A DNA stretch of 27,281 bases, from NCBI GenBank assembly GCA_019648995.1, contig BLXT01003766.1, positions 78,914 through 106,194 of the forward strand. Reading direction: 5' to 3'. This DNA comes from Plakobranchus ocellatus (lineage: Eukaryota > Mollusca > Gastropoda > Plakobranchidae). A program made the translations under genes and the position numbers. Each line of letters starts with the position of its first letter. Positions within the stretch are counted from its first letter, which is position 1. The notes beneath the pieces were generated by a model that ran no database searches, had not been told where the DNA came from, and worked only from the letters and a program-made list of their open reading frames with translations. Shown here one piece after another: positions 12,301-24,300 of the stretch.

Positions 12301-15300
12301 AAAATTTCTAACATCTCCTTGCATTTCAGTAAACTGTTTATTCAAACAATGGTCACGGGAAGAACTGTCTGCCTGTTTGGAGGTGTTGCTGCCTAGACTT
12401 TCTTTTGTGAAGACACTACGGTTGCTGGGGTGCTTGCTGCTCTTTTTCCTATGCTGGGGGGCCCCAGTGATGTTAGAGGGGTACGGATTGTGAGAGGCCT
12501 CAACTTGGTGCCCTGTCACACCTTGAAACTTCTCTGAGTCTTTTCCAATCTTCTGCCCCTTATCAAGGTCGAGTGAAGGAGACAAGCTTCCACTCTGTCT
12601 ACAGGCTCTCTTTGCCTGATGGTCAATATCAGATAGATTTCTGTGCCTCCATTCATCCACATTTCCCCTTCTCCTGGGGCTGTTTTTCCCAGCCTGCAAC
12701 CCCTCTATCTGGCAATCATCCTTCTGATGACCTTTGCCCTCAGATTGGCACTCTCTTACCCTGGAGATAAAGGTTGTCTCTGAAGGCTCAGGTCTGGCGT
12801 CCTGGGGCTTGTCAGGCCTGCCTGTTCTGGAATCTGAACACTTTGCCTGGCCGTTCCTGTGGCAGTGATCAGACGCAGCCGAGGCGGTGCTATAGTGCGA
12901 CTCCTCAGACCCTTGCTGTAGCAGAGCTTGTCTTTGCGGGTGAGACTGTTGCTGTTTCTGAATTTGAGACTGGACTTGATGACAGCAGTCTGGTACTGGT
13001 GGATGCTGTGCCTGAGTTCCAGGCGGAGTGGCACATCTTTCACATCTCGAGCTAGACCTGAGAAAGAAAAATGATCATTAACAACATTTCTACAGAAAAT
13101 CTTAACCTGGAGACTACACAAAACCCTTTGCCTGAAGGTAGTTCTTAAGTAGGGACGGATGGTCATATCATAAACTGTGTATTTTCTTTCCAGATGAAAC
13201 AAAATTTTTTAAGAACATTTTTCTTTACCCTTATTTCAATTTGAACTCTGATAGATCAAATTTTCAGATATTTTGAATGATCTTTCCAACAAAAATCATT
13301 TCTTCCGTAGCTTTAGTTTAACAACAGTGCAAACATGACCCGTCCATATCTGCAAGCAAATGGAATTAAATGAGTTAAACAGGAGTATCATATCAAGGAG
13401 TATAACGGATTTAACAAAGAACAGAAAGTATTATTTTTGCAACATCATATTTCAAACAGGCACAAATAAGTCACATGAAGTTCATTTACCGTAGTGGTGT
13501 TGCCCTTGCCTCTGACTGCAAACCATTTCTAGGTATTGTGGGGACTGGTGCTTTGTGGAGCAAACGCTCTGAGGTCTGTTTCCAGGCTGGAGTATCGACA
13601 GTGCTGCTGGGGCAGGGTTGCTGCCCTTGCTCATTTTTATATTCTTGTATCTCAGACCTAGGACTGGTCGGCACATTGGTCAGGCGACTCTGGCATGTGT
13701 TGAGAAGATCATCAGCATCAAATTGTGCATCTGTGCGGCTCTCTGAGAGATCATTGGTGTCACTGTGAAAAACAAAACATTGACAAATATGTGCACATTT
13801 GCAGAGAAAAAAACCCCACAAAAACAACAGGTTTGAAGTCTAATACTGTTTTGTGAGATCTCCAAAATAATACTTTTGAAAGTTAAAAAAAAGAGTATGT
13901 TTTTTGACAATTTTTTCCTTCATTAGAGCTCCTGAACTAAAAAATTAAGCGTCAGTGCTTAGGGACTCATTCTGTATTTTACAAAACATTTCAGTAGTAG
14001 ACAGACTGTACATCTTTTATTGGGGAAAAAAGTCCCTCAAACAAATATAATATCCGTGTTTTTCTTGTTTGTACAACTGTTGCATAAAAGTTTACAGAGA
14101 GGGGATTGTTAGAATAGGTCTCAACTTTACATCCGGAAAATACCTTCAGTCAGGTGAGCCATCTAAATGGCCAAAAAATTGAAACAAAGAGTTTTAGCAG
14201 AGAAGACAAGTAGACAAAAAAATAAGTACAAACGCCTTGACAGTAAATCTGTTAAGAGAAGAAAAAAGGCATCACTGATCATCTAGATGAACCTCATCCC
14301 ACTTGTTGTAAATTACAACATATGAAGATGCACCAACCTGTTGCTGTCTTCCCCCTCTTCTCTGTCATCCACTGGGCTCTTGCAAGGCAAACATCTCTCC
14401 TTCACATTGTCAGTTCTCTCCTGATGGCCATCCTTTCCAGTCATGGAGGACCTGGCATTTGCAGAGGCAGGATCCTTCAGGCTCTGATGGTATAAGCTGA
14501 GGTCACGATTTTGAAGGTCATACAGCTGATCAGAGAAAAGAAATGAAACAGCAAAATTCTCATACAGCTTAAGCAGAAAAAATAAATGAATTGGTAAAAT
14601 TCTATCTCTCTTTACTAATAACATTACTAATTTCATGAACATATTCTTCATTGGTTTATTTTGCTTTCAATATTTCTTCTACTATTACATAAATTTGTAC
14701 TGTTCTGTAAAATAAAATTAGTATCTTCATCTGTGAAGTATTGAACATGAAAATTTTTTTTTCTTTGCTTACCCTTAAACAATGTTAACAATCAGCCAAA
14801 TTCAATTTACTTCACAGCTCTTCTTCTCTTTTATTTCTAACAGAACACTGTCTCTTTTTGGTTCTTCTCTCAACTGAAGTTATCCAAAATACACAAATCC
14901 TAGAATTTCCTAGGTGCTCATACTTGCTCCCACAAAAATAGATAAATCTCATTATTTCATCATCATAATCATGGCAGATCCAGTCTGGATGTTGCCTCCC
15001 TCAATGCCTTTGAAAGTCACTTCTGTTGGATACTTGTCTTTCAGCCTACGTCACAATAGTTCTTAGCCACTATGTTTTTGGACCATCTTCCTCTAAGGCA
15101 TCCTCTACCTCTTTTGCCATCATACCTGCCCTCCATAAAAAACCCAAATACCTGTCCTCATAATTTACCTCTCGAATATTTGCAAGTTCTTGCATTGTTC
15201 TCTTGTGCTGTTTGCGAAGGGAATGTAAAACTTCTTCTTTACACTTTTCACGTTCACCTGGTTGGGATAATAATTCCATTGAAAAAAAAAATACATTATT

Positions 15301-18300
15301 GTCTTGATACTATTCCTTTAACTTACTGAACATGCCATTTATACCAATAAAAGATTTTTAAACTGCACAAAGCATCACAACAAGATCCATTACAAACAGA
15401 TTGCAAAGGGAAAAAAATGGAGATGGACAGGACGTACATTGACTAGGCATGAGTTTGAGATGGAATCCCCAGAGAGCCAGATCTAAAGGAAGATCAAAGA
15501 TCACCTGGAGTCATGAGACTATGACAGAGATAGAAGGTATGTGCTTGGAAGGACCTAGAGAAAACGGCGTAGGAGTTGGAGATCCAACATGGAAGATTCA
15601 AACTCCATTAGAAGTTGGAAGAGTTGATGGTGATGAGTTACTAAACTATCCACAGAAGATAAATTTTACTTCTCTGACAGGCAGCTGACATTTCACACCC
15701 ACTGAACTTCCTTTTATTTCGTTTTTGTGGTAACTGCAGTAATTTTTTTTTTTTTGCCCAGCTGTGTTCATGAGTAATTAGATTAAGCTTGAGAAAGTGG
15801 CATGGGAAGGAAAGCTGGAAAGCAAAAAAACAACCGCATCATGCTGTATAACCGAAATATAGGACTCCCCTCTCTTTCAGAGTGGCTTTAAGTTTAATTA
15901 CTCCAATGAGAATATTTAGAGGTGGCTTTGTTTAAAAAACTAAAGCAGGTTCTTAAGTTATTCCGATCCGAAGAGGCGAGACAGTTGGTTAATATGCATA
16001 AGTAGTTAGCAATTGTTCCTAGAGACAACAAAAATCAGTAATTTTTCTCTAACTGTCAAAAGCCTCAAGAATAGTTAGCTGATTCAAAATGATAGAGGAG
16101 AAAAAAATAGGAAACAAAATAATGATTTTGGCAATGATTTCATAAAGTATTAATATAGCAAAAGAATACAAAAAACTTGTTTAAACAGATTTGAATATCA
16201 CATAGTATAGTAATCTTGAGTGTTTTGAACTTACGGTTAAAAAAAACTACTGAGATTGGTAAGTGATCAGGTTTCATCAGAAAAACTTCTGAGATTAGTA
16301 AGCGATCAGGTTTCATCAGAAAAACAACTGAGATTGGTAAGTGATCAGGTTTCATCAGAAAAACTACTGAGATTGGTAAGTGATCAGGTTTCATCAGAAA
16401 AACTACTGAGATTGGTAAGTGATCAGGTTTCATCAGAAAAACTAATGAGATTGGTAAGTGATCAGGTTTCATCAGAAAAACTACTGAGATTGGTAAGTGA
16501 TCAGGTTTCATCAGAAAAACTACTGAGATTGGTAATTGATCAATGGCTATGCTATGGTGGTTGATCTTTGTTAATATCATACAATGTTACAAACTCACAG
16601 CTGGTAAACAGAGCTTTCTGGAGTGCCACAGCTTGCTGTAGAGATTCTTGAAGCTGTTGAGTCATTTTAGCCATTGACAAATCTTTAGAATCACAGTCAG
16701 CTGTAGAAAAAAGCACCACGGTTTTTCTTCCTGTTACTTGTGTAAAAAAATCAAATAACATAACAAAATGCTGAAAATAATATTCCTCTTGTGAATACCA
16801 AAACTTTCACCCAAGTAGACAGTTCACATCACAGTGGCTGTTTTTTATGCAGTGACTTCATATCTACTACAGTTTATTGGCTGCTTTGCCAGCAGCCAGC
16901 CTAAGATATAAAATCTATGATGAGAAAAGCAGCTAGTTCTACTATATTTTGCATAAATCTTTCTGTGTGCAGTATGACCTAATCACAGTGTCGAAACTGT
17001 ACCTTGAATATTTTTAGAATTTATATTTCTTATAATATTTGATCAATATATATATCAATAAACAAGATGAGCCTTTTGGCTTGTTATAATTTCAATGAGG
17101 TAGTTAAAAGAAATTGTAAGGCAGTTCCTGACTAAAACAATGAGGCATATACTCTTAGCATTTAAAAATAAAAGAGGGAAAACAAAACAGAAAATATCCT
17201 TGACAATTTTTTCTCTCCCAAATGTCAAAATTTCTTATGTTGACATTTGGGAGGGAAAAAATTGTCAAGAATATATTCTCCCTTACTTCAACAATGAAAA
17301 GAAGAAAAGGAAATCAAATGAGAAACACACCGGCCAGTTTTTCTGCTTCATCTTTCTCCATGAAAAATTTTGCCTTCCATGCTTCGTTTTCCTGAATTTT
17401 CCTCCTCCATTTCTCCTCTGTGGCCTTGGCCTGATTCTCAAGGAACTCGATGGTCTCCGCCATTTTCTTAATTGTTATCTTTTGTTGTACAAACTCTGCG
17501 TTCTGTAAAAAATTCATACAAACACACATTCAGAGCTCATCATTGATTCCTTCAAGGGGGACATGAGTGTTGTACATTCCCATAACTTTAGGAAAAAATC
17601 CTTTACATGTAACTGAGTCATGCATCATTGTAAAGTTTCAGATGCTGATAATTTATCATCTAAGTAATGCTAACATATATTTCATAAAATACTGCTTGTG
17701 TCTATCTCAAGCAAGAAAACTCTTTAGTGAAGTTTAGTTGGCAACAAAAAAATTATGTTTGACTTATTGTAACTTTTCTCTTTCATTTATGACAAGGAAA
17801 AACTTCATGAAAAGTTTTGATTTTACATCATCTCATGAAGCACTAGCCTGCTGTTCAGAAAAAGATGAGGTATAGTTTTTAGACCTAGATCTATATTCTC
17901 ATGCTATGTCTAAATGATGATATCTGTGTATCAGAAGTTCAATACCTTGGCAAAATAAAAGTGTGAATAAATTTGGATATTCTTAACAGAATGAACTCAA
18001 CTTTATTGTCGACTTGGCTTAGCACTTGCAAAGACTCAATTAACTTATATCCTTTGTCACAAAATTTTAAGCAATATGCAGAGACATAATAACAAATAAT
18101 AAAATTTGTAAACTGCATTCTTATCAAGAGTTTTACCTTCTTTTCCATATGCGATGACAACTCTATCTCTCTCTCTTCTAACCGCTTCTTGTCAGCCAAA
18201 AGCTCCTTCACCGACACACTCAAGGATTTGTTCTGGACCTATAAAGTCAACCCGAATTAGATCCCTTGATAATTTATTATCTTTTCACATTTCAGTAAAC

Positions 18301-21300
18301 TGTAACTTCATGCCTTTTTTGTATTTCAAGCTTCTAAAAAAACTGCTAAAAGTTAACTTTCAGAAAAGAAGAAAACACACACACACAAACACACAAAAGA
18401 ACCGAATCATTTAGAAACATTTTGGCAATTCTCTGGGTTTTGAAGTTTGTTATCTTCAACAATATAAAACTCTAGGTTAATGGGAAAAAAAAGAGCAAAA
18501 GAAGGAAAAATTCATACGCAAAGAGAAAGTAAATAGCCCTGTCTACTTCTAAGTCCAAAACTTTGCTCATTTGAAATTAGGTTTAGATCTTGAGGCACTT
18601 TGAAAACTAATGAGGACAAAATGAGGGACAAGCAAACTTGGTATGAGTTAACAAGAAACATAACAGAACTAAGCCTGACTAGACTTAAGGCCTTGTCCTA
18701 GTATTACCTAACAGACTAAAAGATTGTGGGTGTAAGAGAATTGGGATCTATATGGCACCATCGAGCTGCTAGAAATAAAGAAGGAGAGGCAGAGGTAAAG
18801 GCTGAAGTGAAAGTGCCGAGGATCTTATTCTTATTGTGAAGAATTGAAACCAATTTATTTTAGTGGTTCCCAGTGAAAATGATTCTGTGGGTGCGCAGAA
18901 AGGTGATAAGAGGGGTGTGTGGTGGTAGGGATCTATAAAACAATAATGCAATCAACATTTTTCCTCCAGACTTTCCCCAATTATTCACTTAGCTCTGACC
19001 CTCCTCATATTGCCACTGATTTTCTATAACACTCTATATCCCTAGCCTTATATATGCTTTTATTGCTACATGTTTCTGTTTAGCAGTTGATAAAGCCAAT
19101 AAAGGGGAAAAGATTTTATTCTCTTGATTTCTTTTGTACAATATTGTAAAAGAACACAACTACCAATTTAAACTTGTAAATACCAAGTCCTACAGCATTG
19201 TGAATACATTGAAATATTTTGATCTTAGGTTTTTTCATTTAAAAAAAAAAACCCAAAAAACCAGACTTACCTCAATTTCATGAATGTAGGTAGAGTTTTC
19301 ATTGATGCGCTCTGCCAACTTCACCATGTCTGCCTGTGTCTTGTTCAGCTCAGCGAGGTCAAGTTCTTTCTGCTCCTGCACACGAGCCATTTCTTCCACA
19401 GTCTCCTTCAACTGGTGCTCCTTTGCGTTCAGCTCATCTATTCTCATATTTTGTAGTTAACAGAGGAATATGATGAGAAAAAAAAAGTTATATATGAAAA
19501 GAAGAAGACTTAAAATAACATGAAGGATAGGTGTATCCAATCAGTAGTAGAGAGAAGAAGAATGCTTTCATTGGAAAGAAATATTTGCTCAAATTCTAAG
19601 GAAAAATAAGCTGTACCAGAATCTCACTCCAATATTAAGTTTTGGTAAGAGTCAGTAAACTTGCCCTAGCATGTGCTGTGGCCCACTTTTGCCAATTCTA
19701 AGCTTTACTACTGTCCTACTGTCAAATAATCTTGAGCTTCATTAAATTTGAAAGAGGCCAAAAATGTGGGATCCACTCTGTGAAAATTACTTTATATTAT
19801 TAGGAACTCAAATCAAACTTGATATTCCTAGATTTCATTGCTTAATTGGATAATATATTGCGTTTCTGATTTCATTCAAGGTATTTTAAACTTTTAATTA
19901 CATAAAAAGACAGAGAATAATTTTTATTGAAAGTCTTAAATCATGGGCAATAGACAAGGGTAGCAAGAACAACTTTATGAGGTTAACTGAGAATAGGTTT
20001 GAGTGGAGGAACAAGATCGCTGATGTCTGTTCCAGACAAGGTACCTACAGAAGAAGAACTATATAAAACTGACTCCTCACCTTCATAGTTGGAGAGCCTG
20101 GTTTGAAGAGAATCCAGCTTATCTCTATCCGCCTCCCAAGCACGCACTTGCTTTTGATGTGAAGTGACCATGTCATTGAGTTCCTGGTCCCGCCCGGCAA
20201 GTTCCTCCATGAGCAGTTGAATCTCTTCACGCTGTTTGCTGATGATATCACTATCTAAGAAAATAGCTGGTGCCTAGAATTTAAAAAAAATGCCTCCTAT
20301 TTGAAAGTGCAGTGACCACTAAACTGCCATGAAATAAAACGTAAAATTCATCCTCCTAAGAACAGCCTAATGGGGTCAAATTTGTCTTATTTGACCATGG
20401 CTTTGGTATTTTGACAAATATTAAGTGGTGAATCATCATCAGGTGAAAACCAGAAGTGAAATGACACTTTATAAAAAAATTAAAATGGATCTATGTCTAG
20501 ACTTCTACGTTGTTTTTTCCTGAGCTGTGAATTTCATTTTTTTTTTTTACTCAGCAGTCTTTTGGTAAATGGCAACACAATATTGATTTATATTACAAGT
20601 ACATTGTCCAATTTATCAAAGTATCTATTGAAAAAAAAGAGAAAAAACCATTTACAGAGGAGGAGAGAGAGCAGAGGGGGAATATTTTCAAACGCAAGAG
20701 AAAAATCACCAAAGTTTTCAACCATCCTTGAATCTTATTTAAGACATAGCAGAGCAGGAAATTAATCCATTAAAAAAAATGCAGATACTGAATGTTATGT
20801 AGAATACTGAAAAAAAGAGGGAGAGAGACAGACAGAGGGAGAAATCATGTATTATATACCTTAGCAATATCTGCAATACTCAGCATGGGACCATCCAACT
20901 CAGTGCTGTGGTTACACAGATTCACACCACTGCAGCCTGTGCGTGGTAAACTGCGTGACCGTAACTTTTGACTTGAGCACCCAGAGCGACACACTGACGA
21001 AGGAGTCTTGCACCCTGACGTGCTGAAGGTCACCATGTTTTTGGCAAGGCTGTGCATGCTGACTGGCGAGGATCTCAAATGTTTGGGACTGCATGACTCT
21101 GATGCGTTTGCCGAGAGGGAAACCTCACTGGCCCTGTGAAAAACTCTGTGGTTACTTTGGTGGCAAATATTGTTAAAATAATAGCCATCACTTCTGCGTG
21201 ATGGGGATGATGCTTTTGACTGGTGGTGAGAAGACGGGAGGTATCCACATCTGCATTTTGAGAGATGCTGTGCAGGACATCCATGGATTTCCTTGGAAGG

Positions 21301-24300
21301 TATGGCACATATTCTGCAATGTGAGCTTGCTTGAAGGTGCACTTGGGATTCTGCAGTCTTTGATGAATCCTTTCGACATCTGCATTCTTCATCATGGGAG
21401 CCATTACAGATTGAGGAAGAAGAGAGTTTGTTACAGTAGCAGGCTTTTATCACCTCCTGCCTTTGATTGCCTTCAGATGGTGGTATCTGAGAAATGTCTA
21501 TTGCATTTTCGGGGATGAAATGCTGAGCTATGTGAGCACCCTGCTCTCTGCAAGCATCCCTCTCTGAACCGCTGGCTGGTTTGCTTGGTGATGTGTAGCT
21601 ATCTCGAAACTCTTTGTGAGCTGACAATCTTTTTTCAGAGATGGTCAGTTTGCCTTTAGGGTTTGAAGACACACGCGAGTTTGTGTTCTTTCCAAACTGG
21701 TTCTGAAATCAATTTAAAATGGGCAATGAAGGCAATACTGGGAACTGGTTTTCACTTTCTTACAAATGATGAGAATTGGCATTTAAAAATACAACCAGGG
21801 TTGACATTCAAATGGAGAAAAAGATAGGAATTTAATACTCTCGATGACAACAAAAAATTTACAGGTACATGCGGTTATGCTTGAAAACAGTTGTGCCTTT
21901 TTCACTATGTTATTATGAAGATTTCACTGATATGACAAATTCCAAAAATAGTTATAAACAATAGTTACATTTAAAAAGTGAAAGCTGAACATCATCTCTC
22001 TTAGCCAGTGGACGATAGAGCTAGATTACATTTGCTATCATAACCTGCAACTAAAACCCTCTGTTCCCCCACAACATTTTTCATCAATCCATGGGGGTGA
22101 TTGCAACTCCAAGATATTTTTGAACGTTGTGTCTCCTAAGCTAATGCAAAACTATAGTACCATTGTGTCTATTTGGTAGTGTCTGTAAACTGCAGGTTTG
22201 GTTGTGTGCACGCTGCTGATAGGTCCCCTTGTATGCGCCAGTGATAATGTTTATTTTTAACCCATTTTGGACATATGCCAATATATATCAGAGCTAATTT
22301 TCACCCCCATCCCGACATAATATGCCAGGGCTGTCAGGGCATGAATTACGTCTGCACCCAAAAAAAAAAACATTTTGAAGAGTTAATCAGTGTATGGGAG
22401 TTCTAGACTACTTTTAGGAGCAATTATGTACAGTTCTGCTTTGTTTTGCTATCATAGCAATCACAATCCTTATATGCTTGAAATGTGTAGGGATCGCAAA
22501 GCACAATTAACACTAACAAGATTCAGCTGTAGAGTATTGTATACCTTAACTGGAGTACTGTGCTGGGGACCACAAGGGATTGTCTCATCCAAACCATCTG
22601 AAGAAGAGGAACAAGAAATCTAGTAAAATATGCTGTGACTGTGAAAATGTACAAATTTTCAATTTATAATTTCTTTCTTTTACTGTAATGACACTTTTGC
22701 ACATAATCTAGTTAAAATGAGATCTCTACAAATTATTCTTATCTCTTTATCTGTATGAAAAGCATTACATGGCTAAATCTATTCAAACGATTGACTATTT
22801 TATTTTTTACAACCAAGAACTGCATTTCAAAGTCCATAGGAAGTTAAAATTTTAACACAATTCCAGCCTAAAGAAGACGTATACTTTAATGGGAAACATT
22901 TTTTCAATCAGCATCCTCATAGGTCATATTCTACCTCAAAGGAAATGAAAACAGTAAAATGGCGTGTTCCACAAACAGGTCTGAAAAAGCAGATGCTAAT
23001 TTCTATGTCAATTATTTGACTAACTAACCAAAATAATAATTTTTTTTTTTGGTATGTGTGTTCTTGACAATGTAATTAAACTACCCTAACAAGAAAATAC
23101 TGTTCTGTTCTTTCTTTACGCCAAAAAAAACATTAATGTTGTGCGTACCTCCGAAAAAACGACACACATAATATCCCATTTTTTAATATACATTCATTGG
23201 GGACGTCTTACTGCTCTAAAATTGGGAAAATAGGTCAGTTTGGCTCTTTCAACGCTTCGTTCGAGGTCTCTGTTACATTTTAAACATAATCGGGGAGTTC
23301 CGATGTTTACCGATGACCCATATGAGGGCTGGGAAATCTCCTATGACGTCAGTGTCTTGTGTGTCGTCACGATGCATAAATTATAAGCGTTCGATATAAG
23401 CACTTAAAATCGGTTTCTGCCAAATCTTTTTTGTGTGAAACTCAAATGGGATTCTACCTACCGGAACATACCGATGTTTCGCGATAATTTTATTATTTTT
23501 AACCGCTGGAGCCATATAATGCATGCGCACACGCTGTGTGACGCTTCCACCGGAGGTACGCACTTTCACTTTCGATAACCCGTTCTCGTCATACAAAAAG
23601 TGTTCCGTCAACCTTTTTTGTGTGCAAGTAAAATCTATCGGTATCGTTGATTTCACAGTACCGGATATTCCCAAACATCGCTTTAAAGTATGTTTAGCCT
23701 TAAATTTGTCTTGTGTGTCGCCGGGTGTACGCTTTAAGAGTACGCAATCACAGTGTAGATCTAGACTTGTGAAGATCGCTAAAATGCTATCCGTAACGTG
23801 CTTTCGCCTCATTTACGCCACTAAAATAACTTATTTTAGTTCGTTTAACATATATTCAATAGTTATAGGGTGAAAACACTTTAGCAATCATACATAAAGC
23901 TATATATTTAGGCGGTTTGTGAACAAGTAGGCCTAAACAAGTGTGACTGCGTTATCCGACGCACCGACACACAAAAAGTGCGTATGTATGACAATTGCGA
24001 CACACCAGGCCTAGTTACGTATATCATGAACGCTCACATACGCGATTTGAGATGCTCCATTTATACAAACACATTATTATGAATGTTTTACTGCTTTTAA
24101 TTGCTTCTTTGAGAACATATATGCTTAAAAGATGATGGAGTAGTGCGGAAAATGATTATTTTAAAAAAAGCCTATGTCAGATCAGAAATAAGGTACATTC
24201 CTTTGACTGTAACTTAAAAAACAAAGCTCTCTAGGTCAAGAGAGTTTTAAATTTGAATTCAGCATTAAATTTTCTTTCGTTTGATATATAATATATGTAC

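Noticed and set aside
12011-12493. Plus-strand 160-codon frame opposite exon 13
   Set aside because: A shadow of the coding repeat on the other strand; composition and lack of homology argue against a real gene.
12756-13202. Alternative minus-strand frame over the start of exon 13
   Set aside because: It runs through the intron acceptor, and its frame does not match the phase of exon 12 or carry the CERC family motif.
16140-16580. Repeat proteins on both strands of the 39-bp minisatellite
   Set aside because: The frames are open only because the unit is a multiple of three. The array lies in an intron between two well-supported exons.
18601-18960. Possible second LINE fragment in intron 6
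   Set aside because: Looked for reverse-transcriptase blocks in all frames and found none.
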